A stretch of 37,916 nt of DNA from Phoronis australis (taxonomy: Eukaryota > Phoronida > Phoronidae). The notes below the pieces were generated by a model. That model was not told the origin of the DNA. It did no database searches and was given only the letters and a program-made list of their open reading frames with translations. Location: NCBI GenBank assembly GCA_002633005.1, contig NMRA01000764.1, positions 121,583-159,498 of the forward strand, given 5' to 3'. Of the stretch, positions 1 through 11,100 are shown in pieces. The translations under genes were made by a program, and so were the position numbers. The stretch's first letter is position 1, and each line of letters opens with the position of its first letter.

Positions 1-250
1 TTCTATGTTTCTGTGGTGCTTTAAGCAACTGATGTATAGGATGTGCTTGTATTATGAAGATCACTCACATTTTGCCCCTAGCCTATTGAGGAGACAATGA
101 CCATGCCTTTCCATTTTGCAAAGTATAACATACTACATATATGCCCTCTACTGGCCACTTTATGGTACCAAAAAACAACCCTAGAAGGATACCGTATACG
201 GTGCAATTGTGGGCGCATTTCAACGCTCTGCGTTGCTCTTGTTGTTTTTC
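1..250 (+). mobile_element. 3' end of a dispersed three-monomer element
   Basis: Positions 2-250 match 12755-13000 almost base for base, including the end signature TGTGGGCGCAT followed by a small stem-loop (CAACG, CTCTG, CGTTG) and a T-rich run. This is therefore the 3' end of one copy of the repeat whose full-length copy is at 10996-12995. Directly after the end, at about 250, sequence resembling the middle of a monomer resumes, so this copy appears to be inserted into another copy. No gene is present. Confidence 0.7.
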
Positions 251-956
251 CTGTGCTCATAGCTGTATCTCTTAAACATTCTGCTGGATCTTTATCTTTA
301 TTAAATTTAGCAAGTGTATTTATATGAAGTTGACTATGGGCAACGACGACTTTCAGACTGATTGGTCGGACATTGTGCTCCCTTGCACCAATTTCATTTT
401 TTTCCATTTTCCTCTGTTTCTCTGAAGCTCCTTGACGAATTTTTATGAAATTTGGTATAGGTTTCTATTAAAGAAACGATGACATTTCCCAATTTTCGGA
501 TGGATTTGACGTATTGTGCGCCATCTAATGGCCTTTTTTACTTTTTATCTAATCAGTCCTCTCCTCTATCAACCAAACCACGCCAAGGATGAAAATTGGC
601 ATTTAAGAAGTTGACAACGGACATCGACGACATTTGGATGGAACCAACTACCGCTGTGCCCCTTATTGGCATTTGTTTCATTGTACCTTTGAAACTCAGC
701 TGCAGATTTTTCGGGAATTTAATAAATATGCATATATTAAGGAGACGACGACACCGTCTCATTTCCGGACGGATTTGATGTATTCTGCGCCTCTCAGAGT
801 CTGTACTCTGCCGTAGCCATTTTAACAATTTTTGACTAGGTGTTTGGCATCACCCTCATTACTAAAATTTGGACATGTGTTTCTGTTGAGAAGACCGAAT
901 TTGACGTTGATTTTTGGATGTGTGTTCAACTACTCTGGCCCCCCTAGTGGCCATTT
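251..956 (+). repeat. Decayed monomers of the three-monomer element
   Basis: Degenerate copies of the recurring box (GCGCC or GTGCC, then CTAGTGGC, then a T-run) occur near 516, 654 and 938, with the accompanying motif resembling ATGAAATTTGGTATAGG. Spacing is roughly 140-160 bp. The copies are more diverged than those at 11200-12600, so this looks like an older copy, interrupted at about 957 by a second insertion. I see no coding sequence. Confidence 0.6.
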
Positions 957-2200
957 TTTATGCGCCCACATATTTGTATGTGGACGCATTGTGCCGTCAT
1001 CCCTGTCAGTCCGGCGTCCATCCAAAACCCTGTGCTGACTGTTCATGCAATTGTGCACAAGTCATGTGTTCCTTTCATGGATGGGACAGCATCAGCGAAC
1101 TTTTGGATGGATCAGACTACCAGTGTGCCCCTAGTGGCAATTTTAGTTCTTTATCTTTACTTCTGTATCTATAAAGTTTCTCACATGCTTTCATAAAATT
1201 TGCCATATAGGCATCTATTATTGAGATGACACTATCCTTTGATTTTTGTATGGATTCGACTTAGTTTGCGCCACCTAGTGGCCATTTTCTCTTCTCTCGA
1301 TTCTGTTTTTTGGCATCCACCCCTCTGTCAACCAAGCCGCTCTAAGGACGATTGTGAAAATTGGCATGTATGTTCTTATTATGAAGAGGACAGCTCACGA
1401 TGATTTTCTAATGACTTTCACTTCTGTGGCGCCTCTTAGTTACAGTTTTGTTTTTTGCACCCTTGGCTAAATCTCCTTAACCCTCTGCAGGATCTTTACT
1501 AAATGTAGCAAGTGTATTTATATGATGTTGACAACGAACGACAACAACCTTCAGACAGATCTGGCTACCGGTGTGCCCCCTAGTGGCAATTTCATTTTTT
1601 TACGATTACCTCTCTGTCTTCAAAGATCCTCAACAGATTTTCATAAAATTTGGAATATAGGCATCTATTGGTGAGATGACGGTATCCTCCCGTTTTTGAA
1701 TGGAAATGATTTATTTTGTGCCACCTATAGTGGCCATTCTTGCTGTTTTTGAGTCTTGAGTTTTTTGGTGTCAACCAAACCATTCTAAGGATGATTTTGA
1801 AAATTGTCATATATGTTCTTATTGTTAAGAAGATGCCTGTTTTGTTTTTGCGCTCATAGCTGTATCTCCTAAGCCCACTGTAGGATCTTTACTAAATTTA
1901 GTGTATTCATATGAAAGCTAACAACAGACAACAAAGACTTCCTGGCGGATCCAACGAATTCTGTGCCCCCTAGTGGCAATTTCGTTTTTTCCGTTTTCCT
2001 TTGTTTCTCTGAAATTCCTCGACAGATGTTTTTGAAATTTGGTAAATAGCTTTTTATTAAAAAAGTGATGGCATGCTGCCGTTTTCAGATGGATTGTTTG
2101 TTTTTTTGCCATCTAGTGGCCATTGTTATGATATAAATTTACAACCCTAGAAGCATGGTGCATTTGTAGGCGCATTTCAACACTCCTCGTTGCTCTTGTA
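957..2200 (+). mobile_element. Three-monomer element copy, nested
   Basis: It starts with the imperfect hairpin ATGCGCCCACA / TGTGGACGCAT (960-989), the same start as at 10996. A, B and C type monomers follow: A boxes near 1130, 1570 and 1960, B boxes near 1275, 1725 and 2112, and C boxes near 1432 and 1840. The end near 2165-2199 carries the GGCGCAT plus stem-loop signature. The copy is flanked by monomer-like sequence on both sides, as expected for insertion into an older copy. It is non-coding. Confidence 0.6.
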
Positions 2201-2500
2201 TGTTTTACGTCCACGGTTGTATCTCCTTACCTTTTGCAAGATTTTCCTGAAATTAGCAGAAGTGTTCCTAAGTATGGAGATGGCAACTGATGACGGCCAG
2301 TTTCAGACCAATCCAACTACAGCTGTGCTCCCTAGTGACAATTATTTTTTACTTTTGTCTCAGTTACTTCAGAGTTCCTTGATGCTTTTTCATGAAGTTG
2401 GGAAATAAATTTTATGATATAAATAAACACCCTTAGAAGCACACGGTTTGCAGTGCATTCATGCGCTTATTTTAATGCTGCACGTTGCTCTTGTTTTAGC
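2201..2500 (+). repeat. Tail of the older three-monomer copy
   Basis: C-like and A-like monomer remnants (for example GTGCTCCCTAGTGACAAT near 2327) are followed by a second degenerate end signature near 2450-2497 (CATGCGCTTATTTTAATGCTGCACG, read with gaps). This is probably the 3' part of the copy whose 5' part is at 251-956. An open frame at 2448-2801 has no recognisable protein features. Confidence 0.45.
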
Positions 2501-3061
2501 ACTGAATACTGAGCATAGTGTGGACAAGGTTGTCTGTATTTCATGTTTGGCAGTGACCGTAGGCAAGATGTCGTTACCATCAAATTTCAGTGTTAGTATT
2601 GCAGTCTTAAAGCAAATGTATTCTCAAGTCTTTTGCAACTGCGATGTTATTGATAAATATAACTATAGTAGACTTACTTTGGTTACATCTGTTGTAAAAC
2701 ACCTTTCCTGTACAATGGTTCGGTTAAGTATACATGGAGGAAAATGGGATGCCTTGAACCCCTTAAATAGGGTGTGGAGGTGGAAAATTCAGAAGTCTTG
2801 ATATTTGCTGCGGCAAATCTTGTCGAATGTACCTTCTGGGGATTTTTGACCGTCCCTTAAGGACACCGACATGAATGCTTCGCCTGGCAGCATTGAGTCA
2901 CCCCTCAATCATCGCTAAACCCCCATCAGCACAATTGTAGATATGCTACTTACTTGGTAGAATTATAAATGTAGCTTTTTATTCCAGTACAAAACCCTGC
3001 GAAGCAAGTACGGAGTATAGAAACAGATGACATTTGAAGCATACGAGTTGGTAGAGAAGGG
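2501..3061. other. Unassigned intergenic sequence
   Basis: I see no gene, RNA or clear repeat here. The stretch leads into the 37-bp minisatellite. Confidence 0.5.
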
Positions 3062-3652
3062 CTGGAGAATGGACGTTGGAGGTGATCCATGAAGAGGATG
3101 AAGAAATGGACATTGGAGGTGATCTATGAAGAGGATGAAGAAATGGACATTGGAGGTGATGTATGAAGAGGGTGAAGAGATGGACATTGGAGGTGATGTA
3201 TGAAGAGGGTGAAGAAATGGACATTGGAGGTGATCTATGAAGGGGGTGAAGAAATGGACATTGGAGGTGATGTATGAAGAGGGTGAAGAGATGGACATTG
3301 GAGGTGATCTATGAAGAGGATGAAGAAATGGACATTGGAGGTGATTTATGAAGAGGGTGAAGAGATGGACATTGGAGGTGATGTATGTAGAGGGTGAAGA
3401 GATGGACATTGGAGGTGATCTATGAAGAGGGTGAAGGCATGGACGTTGGAGGTGATCTATGAAGGGGGTGAAGAGATGGACATTGGAGGTGATCTATGAA
3501 GAGGGTGAAGAGATGGACGTTGGAGGTGATCTATGAAGGGGGTGAAGAGATGGACATTGGAGGTGATCTATGAAGAGGATGAAGAGATGGACATTGGAGG
3601 TGATCTATGAAGAGGGTGAAGAGATGGACATTGGAGGTGATCTATGAAGAGT
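3062..3652 (+). repeat. Minisatellite, 37-bp unit, about 16 copies
   Basis: The core ATGGACATTGGAGGTGAT recurs every 37 bp from about 3069 to 3640, followed each time by CTATGAAGAGGGTGAAGAG with small variants (ATGTATG, CTATGAAGGGGG). Because 37 is not a multiple of three, each frame cycles through all three translations of the unit. That explains the open frames of 148 and 81 codons on the minus strand, which are not genes. Confidence 0.95.
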
Positions 3653-4135
3653 ACTCAGGAAAACGTTTTCTCTAAGTTGTCTAGGACACATCCAAGTTTG
3701 AAATACTGTGTACGAGTGCAATCTTTATCGGTCAGACTTTATAATGCATGAGGTAAAGGTGAATGAATAAAGGTGGCTTCAGCTTGAAGGAAAAGTGACT
3801 CAATTAAACACAGTTATTTGGCTTGCACCTGTCAAGGCTATGATACTTATTATTTATAATTAGCACTCACTTTGTGCTCCCTGTCTGTAAAACTGAGTGA
3901 AATAACATCTGATAATAAAAAGCTGGGTGTTACTTTGTCTAAAAATACCATGTCCTAAAAGTGATTATAAAGCCGCATTTCATCTAAGAAGCGAAGTTTT
4001 TAGGTATTAAAATTCTCTACCCCACCATAAAGCGATCAGATCTTGAGTAAACAGGTATTTGGCACCACCTACATATTCCATGCAATACAGACGGGAGGTT
4101 TCAACGTAATGTAATTGACAGCGTTTTAACACCGT
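3653..4135. other. Unassigned intergenic sequence
   Basis: AT-rich sequence. No coding region or repeat could be supported. Confidence 0.5.
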
Positions 4136-5540
4136 TTGTGCTATCATGATGATTGCAAAATTCCACTGCTATGCAAAAAGATCAGAGACGCCAAAACTTT
4201 GGCTTCAAATTACCGCCCATTATCATTTACCTGCATTCGCTCCAAACTCATGGAGCACATTGTTGTAGGTAACATTATGCGTCATCTTGACACAAATATT
4301 TTTACACCAGGCGACATGGTTTTCGTAGCCGTAGACCATGCGAAACACAACTTGTCACATTCATAGATGACCTACTCCAAAGTGGAGGCAGGCACTCAAA
4401 CCGACGCAGTGGTGCTGGACTTCTCCAAAGCCTTTAATTAAGTATCTCATACAAGACTCTTGAAGAAGATCAGTGTAAGGGGTGTCGCCCATAACTGGAT
4501 CCAGTCCTTTCTATCTCATAGGCGGGACACAGACAGTCGTCGTCGATGTCGAGTTCTCAAATTCCTCTCTAGTTCAATCAGGGGTGCCCCAGGGCTCTGT
4601 CATTGGCCCTGCACTTTTCATACTTTATATAAACGATCTTCATGATTCCTTCCTTTCAAATGTACGTCTCTTTGCCAATGATGCAGTCCTCTATAGATCT
4701 ATATTGCTTCCCCCTTGATTGCTAAATACTTCAACAGGACTTAAGTAGAATCCTTAGCCTCCTGGGAAAATCCTGGAAAATGGGACTTCAACGTTTCCAA
4801 ATGTAATATTCTACGTGTACAGCACAGAAAACACTACCCCGTAATATACAATTACAATCTCCACAACACGTCGCTAAATGCATAAATCAAGCTCCATCTC
4901 TTGGGGTCACTGTTACAAATAATTTATCATGGATCACTTACCTCTAAGGCAAACAGAACTCTTGGTTTCCGATTAAACGCAACCTCAGATATGCTCCCCT
5001 GCCCTACACTTAGGCCCAAACTTGAATACTCATCCTCCGTTCTAAATTACCTCGCCAGATACTCTGTCTCATCTATCCTTACCACTCTAAATTGGCCCAC
5101 TCTTCAAGAAAAGCGTGCTCAGAATATCGACTGACGGGCCCCAGATGTGCTGTACAACATCGCCGTATACAACCTGGTTGCCATTCCCCACACATACCTT
5201 CCACTCCTACATATCTCTAGATCACTAATTCTCACTCTCACACCTTCGACAGAACATACATTCGCACTGCATACTAGGAAAACTCTTCCCATCTACTATT
5301 TTACTCTGGAATAGGCTCCCACAAGATGCCATCTCATCAGAAATCAATAGAGACGTTCACAGGTTGCCATCTCGAACATCAATCTCACTTAGTCAAAAAT
5401 AAAAACTTGTTTTATCCTGGCACTAGCTCGCACTTTGTTTTATTTTCCCACTTACACACGGTTCATTCGCCAACATGTAAGCAGGATCGGTATTTCGATT
5501 GTTTGTTGATCTATGGAAGAAGAAAAAGAAGCACTAGTCA
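4136..5540 (+). pseudogene. Broken CR1/Jockey-type LINE reverse transcriptase
   Basis: Conceptual translation in shifting frames gives reverse transcriptase blocks in the right order. These are SNYRPLSFTCIRSKLMEHI (4210-4260), DFSKAF (near 4420-4435), VRGVAHNWIQSFLSHRR (4465-4525), SGVPQGSVIGPALFILYIND (4575-4640) and RLFANDAVLYRS (4665-4700). The catalytic FADD-type motif reads FAND, so one aspartate is lost. Downstream are thumb-like residues (LRPKLEYSSSV near 5010) and a typical LINE C-terminal motif, LLWNRLPQDAISSE (5305-5345). Frameshifts and stops throughout show a dead copy. No endonuclease domain is visible upstream, so it is probably 5' truncated. The clade assignment rests on overall motif style. 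Confidence 0.8.
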
Positions 5541-5784
5541 GATATGAATAAATCCATTAAACATCCATGTGAATGATTTTGATATCGTTGCATTTCTCAG
5601 ACATCCGGCTATCTTCACATATCCATTTCATAGCCCTCACTCCGGTTGAAAAGTATGGTATTCCGAAGTTGGTCGACTTTAGCCACGCGGATTATCAAAT
5701 CGGCAGTCATTTCAGTGAACTTATTATACCTACCGCTATCTATCGGTGATCTGCTACAACACGCGCTGTTCCTGTTTCGTCAGT
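5541..5784. other. Unassigned sequence
   Basis: Flank between the LINE remnant and the duplicated AT-rich repeat. Nothing is recognisable. Confidence 0.4.
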
Positions 5785-6980
5785 CTTGGGTGGGTCATTT
5801 TGGTGGGCCACTGGGATCTTAATTAGTGGACTGGTCAACTTGAAACTTGGAGGATGACCATTTGGAGGATTGGTCTTGCAAAAACAACAAAAACTTTAAA
5901 ACTTAAGACAAGAAGTTTTTCGACTAAAATAATTTTGTCTCCAATTTCAAAAATTCTTTTTCACAACAATGACGTAGCTCAGAATGTTGAGAAACTAAAG
6001 CCCACCAAGTTTGAGTTCGGTCGGATCATTAATGAGGTCACGCGGCTAGATCAAAGTTCAAAAATTTTATTTTTAGGCCCTTTAGCACCTAAAAATTTTT
6101 GACCCCTTTTTCAAAACTTCTTTTATTGTTGGATAACCCTTTACTCGCTGACTCCAAAAAAGTAAGTCGAAACTTTATTCTGGTGAGCCCTGATAAGGTC
6201 ACAGATGGGGATCAAATTTGGAAAACTGGGGTGAGTCTGTGACTTTGACCTTAAACCTTGATACCGAAGGAGAGAGGGGCCAACAAATAAGACGCGTTTG
6301 GAACCTTTTACTTTACCATGCTTCAAAATGTCTCAGTTTGGTCAAGTCTTCAGGTCATTGGTCATGAACATATGAGTTCTATAGCTTATTTTGACAAAAC
6401 TTTCTATGTCACTTCGGGGCCCTCCTGGGTCCTTACTAAGGGCGGGAAAAGTACGATAATTACATTTCTAGAGAGCAGAGACAGGGGGCTATCAGATGCA
6501 CAAAGAATTTTTGAAATCGAAAACAAAATAATTTCGGACCCTTGGGTGGGTCACTTTGGTTGGCCATTGTGACCTTAAATAGTGGGCTGAAACTTGGGGG
6601 CTGACCGTTGGAAGATTGGCCTTTCAAATAAAAACAGAAACTTTTAAATCGAAGACAAAAAGGTTTTCGACCGAAAAACCCTAAGCCTTGTAGCCCAGGT
6701 TTTTTTGGGGGGTCGAAGTTTTTTGTCTCCATTTTCAAAAATTCTTTTTCAGATCAACGTAGAATGTTGAGAAACTAAAGCCCACCAAGTTTGAGTTCGA
6801 TGGGATCTTTAATGATCAAAGTTGAAAAGCGTTATTTTTAGACATTTTCGCGCCAAAAAAATTTTGACCCTGATTTCGAATTTTAAACTTCTTTTATTGT
6901 TGGATATTCCTTTACTTACTGACTCCAAAAACATAAGTCGCCACTTCTGGTGAGCCCCAATAAGGTGACAGCCGTTAAAC
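5785..6980 (+). repeat. Two direct copies of an AT-rich dispersed repeat
   Basis: About 5785-6200 and 6535-6980 share long stretches in the same order. Shared pieces are TGGGTGGGTCA..TTTGG, GGAGGATTGG/GGAAGATTGG, AAAACTTTTAAA, AAGCCCACCAAGTTTGAGTT (exact at about 6000 and 6780), and TTCTTTTATTGTTGGATA followed by TTTACT...GACTCCAAAAA. The spacing is about 750-780 bp. The segment between them includes sequence not shared. No protein could be assigned, and the short open frames here are not supported. Confidence 0.7.
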
Positions 6981-8364
6981 CCCTACACCTGTCTTTGATG
7001 CACTTGAGTGAAACTAAATGAGTGGAGCCAGGTTGACGTAACTGTTACTAAACGGTAGTTGATTATGGATAAGTGTTTTCAATTTGAGATTAACTAATTG
7101 AAAAATACTCCAAAAAAACAGTTTGCCCTTTTAAGACACGCGCATGCACTGGACATGCGCATAAGTGCAACTTGGGCGCATGTGATCTGAGATCAGAGCG
7201 GAGATGATCGGACCTTGAATCTATAACGATCACTGCCATTGGCGTATCCACAAAAGATTAATGGCAACTGGGGTTTGGGTTAGGAACAGGGCAGGGAGGC
7301 AAACGCTGAATAACCCCAAGGACTTTCGACATGGAGAAGAAGTTTTTTGCCAACGTCTCTCGTTAGCCTAATGAGTGAACGTTTCGTAGCTATGCCTCAA
7401 ATAATTACTTTGCGCCTCAGTAAATATGTACTTTACGCCTCAGTAAATATTTACTTAACGCCTCTAACGAGAATTATCTTATGCACGTAACGTTCACGCA
7501 TTTGACAAACGATAGACGTCGTTACGTGTCTGTTGGACACTGACGACACATAACGATGACAGGTACGATGGTGAGGACGACGGTGATGACGAAAGCAGAC
7601 ATAACAATGAATAAACGAAACGTTAATAATTGACGGAAAAATTTGGTCGGGGCGCAAGAATTTTAAGGGTACAGAATTCTTTCTGAATTCTTTCTGAAGA
7701 TTTCCCCCGGCTAATGGTGCAGAGGAAAAAGTCTCCCATCCCGATTTTGAAGGCTGCAAAGGCGTGTCCTTCAGTGAAATCTGTTTTCCCAACCAGAAAC
7801 ACACATCATATTGATCGGAAGTCGTATTCTGTGGATAATTTTCAGGACATTTCTGTGTATTTGCGAGAGTCGTCACGTTAAACAAGTCCAGTGACTGCAT
7901 TTGAGTGTAGATAGTGTTTCACTGACTTTAGACTGCAAAATATTGTTTAGTTTATTGCTCATATAATATGATTACACAGCTTTTTGCCGACGGTATGTTT
8001 TTTGGTCTTTTTTCTACGGTATGTTAGCTGTTGACCTGACTTTGTAACAGATAGGACAGTCTTCTCTTTGCTTGTTTTTAGGCATCGGCCCATTACATCT
8101 ACTTGCAAAGTTGTCCGGTGCGGGCAGCATTCTATTCAGTTGAGTTCTATTCAGTCGAGTCTTTCATTGTGTCTGCAACTGATTTGCATATCAACACAGG
8201 TCTATGAATGCGGGTATCGCAGCTGATGTCCTGCGTGTGTCATGGAGGTGGTGAAGTACATTTTAGCCACGCGCTTTTTGTTTTGTTTTTTTACACATTG
8301 TTGAGTGAAATTTTTGTTGATTCACCACCTTGTCTACATTCTACATACATCGCACTTAGTCACT
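6981..8364. other. Unassigned intergenic sequence with a short repeat
   Basis: The only structure I see is a small tandem duplication at 7395-7465 (CGCCTCAGTAAATAT repeated). Part of the right end could be 5' untranslated sequence of the LINE that follows. The 149-codon minus-strand open frame at 7451-7900 has no recognisable motifs. Confidence 0.45.
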
Positions 8365-10550
8365 ATGGACCCGATTCATCATGTCTTTCGTCGGAACATG
8401 GTTAGTATCTTAATTTTAAACTGCAGAGGGCTAAGGGACAAAATTAAGAGAAAGGATGTCTTTGAATTTTTGACACGTAAGTGTTGAGGTATCTATTGTT
8501 TTCAGGAAACTCATTTTATTGAATTAGAGATCTCTATTATTAGGGCCCTGTGGGGATTTGATGTTTTCATGAGCCCTTGACCAAGAGAATCGAGAGGTGT
8601 CTGCATTGTCATCGAATTACTTATTGAAAATCGAGTCTCAATAACGTTAGCTAATATTTATGGTCCCAACAAGGATGACCCTGAATCTTTTAGAGCCCAG
8701 CTTCAAGTAGTCTCGGACTACAATTCAGAGTTATCATTTGCGGCGACTGGAATTTGGTTCAGGATTTCAATCTTGACTGTTAAGATACAATCCGGCTGCA
8801 AGAAAACAAGTTATCAGTCTGATGTCGCAGTTAAATTTGGTCGACCCGTGGAGGTTACGCAATTCAAATAAAACAAGCTACACTTGGTTCAAAATTAACT
8901 CTTGTAAGCAAGCGCGTCAGCTGTACTTTTTTCTAGTGTCCGACGAGTTTTCCTCTTGAATAAAAAATATCGAAACGTCCAAAGGTTATAGAACCGACCA
9001 TCATTGTGTCGTGACTACTATTCAGGCCTCTAAATTTGTTAGAGGTAAAGGTCTCAGGCGATTTAAAAAATCCTTATTACATGATTTAGAATACATTAGA
9101 ATGATTCTATTGAATATTAGAAATTATACTTTGTCCTATTCAGCTTTCAAGAAAAAAACAAAAGCATCGACATGAAAAAATTAGAGGAGCAATTAAGTCT
9201 TCGTAGAGAAATGATGTGCAACAATAATTCTGCCCTGCTCCTTGAAATTTACTCAAATTTACAGAAAGATGACGAAGAAATTAGAAAGGACCAAGTGAAA
9301 GGAATGATGCTGAGATCTCGGGCAAAATGGATCGAGGATGGTGAAAAACTGTCCAAATAATTTAGTAACTTAGAAGAATGCAATTACGTGAACAAGAATG
9401 TTCACAAACTTATAGACGAGACTGGACGTAGCTTGACTAACCAAAAAAGCTATACTGTGTGCAATCGCAAAATTCTACGCAAATTTATAAGCAGCCAACG
9501 AAAATGACTGTCTCCAATACGAATTAGAAGACTTGCTGACCCCTGAAAATATATCGAAATTAGACGCCGACTTGAAAGAGAAACTAGGACCAATAACATG
9601 TACTAAAGCGGCGGTTGTCCTTAAATGTGTGAAAATGACAAACTCCAGGGACTCCTGTAGAGTTTTACAAATTTTTTGGAACGAACTATCGCCATTTTTG
9701 ATCAATTACAGTTTTTGAACCGGTCGTCTCCCTATCACTATGCGTCAAGGTGTCATTACTTTGATTCCTAAGGGCAAGAAACCACGTGAATACATTAAAA
9801 ACTGGAGACCAATCTCCTTACTGAATTCAAGTTATAAACTATTATCAGCACGTATTGCACAAAGGATAAAATCTGATTAAATAAGTTAATTCATCCTATT
9901 CAAACTGGATTTCTTCCAGGTCGTTTTATCAGGGAGAACACCAGAGTGATTTATAACATCTCATACTCAAGTTAAGGATATTCCCGGACTTCTGATATTA
10001 ATCGATGTCGAAAAAGCCTTTGATTCTGTGTCCTGGGGATTTCTTAAGAAAGTTCAACACTATTTCAATTTTGGTGACGAAATTATTCGTTGGTTCACAA
10101 TACTGAATGAAAGTGTTCAACTTTCGGTCATTCAGTATGGCTTTACGTCTACTTGAACATTTGCCGAGGTTGCAGACAAGGGAATCCCCTTTCACCTTAT
10201 CTTTTTTGTTGTGTGCTGAAATTATGGTATCTATGTTGAGGCAATGCGAGAATGTTAAAGGCATAAAAGTAGGCTCTTTAGAGAATAAATTAATGCAATA
10301 TGCAGACGTTACGGTCCTCTTTCTAGATCGTTCAGAGAGAAATTATGCGATGATACTCAGTCTTGGAAAAAATTCCTCTGTAATTTGTCATTGTACTTCC
10401 GATGTCAGACTCAGATGGTTCCAATTCCGTATCAACCACAGACTTGTTGGTACAAACTCTTATTCAAAGAAAATAGATGTTAGTGAATCGTCTTTGTGTT
10501 CTTTCTGTGAGCAACACGAAGAAACAATTCTAAATTTGTATGATAAATAA
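8365..10550 (+). pseudogene. Broken L1/Tx1-type LINE (endonuclease, RT, zinc-binding end)
   Basis: An apurinic-endonuclease-like start reads SILILNCRGLRDKIKRKDVF (8400-8460), then QETHF (8500), SRGVCIVI (8590), ANIYGPNKDD (8655) and GDWNLVQDF (8740). Reverse transcriptase blocks follow: LIPKGKKPREYIKNWRPISL (9758-9820), IHPIQTGFLPGRF (9890-9930), LIDVEKAFDSVSW (9998-10035), then YADVTVLFLD (10300-10330), where YADD has become YADV. The end, LRWFQFRINHRL...CSFCEQHEETI (10415-10530), resembles the zf-RVT tail of such elements. In-frame stops (for example after residue C at 8485) and frameshifts show that it is inactive. The order of domains is complete, so this is a nearly full ORF2 remnant. 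Confidence 0.85.
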
Positions 10551-10606
10551 CGTAGAAAATAAATCTGAAACTAAATAAGGCGATCTAGATCCTCTCAAGG
10601 ATACTA

Positions 10607-10915
10607 TTGAATCTACAAACTCGGTTTCGTAATCACAGATTTAACTTAATACATAAAAACATTTCTGATTCTATAGCTAATCATTTCAATTCCAAAAACC
10701 ATAATATTCAAGATCTTTCTGTACAAATAATAGAAAAACTCCAATACCCCCAGTACCCCTCACATACTCAAAAGGAAACAATTTTGGATAAACAAGCTCA
10801 ATACACTAGAACCTCATGGATTAAAGAAAAACTTCTTAAATTGTATCATTGGATTTTTTCCGCAACAATGTGTCACATTCATTGCGCCACATCTTATACG
10901 TCAATTGTCATATAG
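10607..10915 (+). pseudogene. Penelope-like GIY-YIG endonuclease fragment
   Basis: An open frame of 102 codons reads FRNHRFNLIH, then SIANHFNSKNHNIQDLSVQI and a later WIKEKL. This spacing (R.x.H, then A.HFN...H...DL.V..IE, then WI..L) is typical of the C-terminal GIY-YIG endonuclease module of Penelope-like elements. The reverse transcriptase part is missing, and the piece abuts the LINE remnant, so it is a fragment. A stand-alone GIY-YIG protein is less likely because the N-terminal GIY/YIG motifs are not visible. Confidence 0.6.
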
Positions 10916-10995
10916 TGTTCGATTTTACTTTATTTCTGTTTTTGTTGACGAAGGATGTTATTATATCTGAAAATTTCAGTTGATCCATTCTTTTT

Positions 10996-11025
10996 ATGCG
11001 CCCACATATTTATATGTGGACGCAT
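10996..11025 (+). repeat. 5' terminal hairpin of the element
   Basis: A 13-bp stem with one mismatch (ATGCG C/T CCACATA) and a 4-nt loop. Equivalent hairpins occur at 960-989 and, inverted, at 33750-33779. Confidence 0.8.
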
Positions 11026-11034
11026 TATGCCGTC

Positions 11035-11100
11035 ATCTCCGTCCGTCCGTCCGTCCGTCCGTCCGGGCGGCGTCCGTCCGGCGTCCGGCGTCCGCTGCTC
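11035..11100 (+). repeat. GTCC-rich simple repeat inside the element
   Basis: Six or more GTCC units are followed by GTCCGGC variants. The other copies of the element have related but shorter sequence at the same place (near 1000-1020 and 33725-33740). Confidence 0.85.

Noticed and set aside
2963-3409. 148-codon minus-strand open frame (MSISSPSTYIT...)
   Set aside because: It lies over the 37-bp minisatellite; its peptide repeats just reflect the three frames of the unit.
7451-7900. 149-codon minus-strand open frame
   Set aside because: No motif, no splice-linked neighbours and unremarkable composition; a random frame is more likely.
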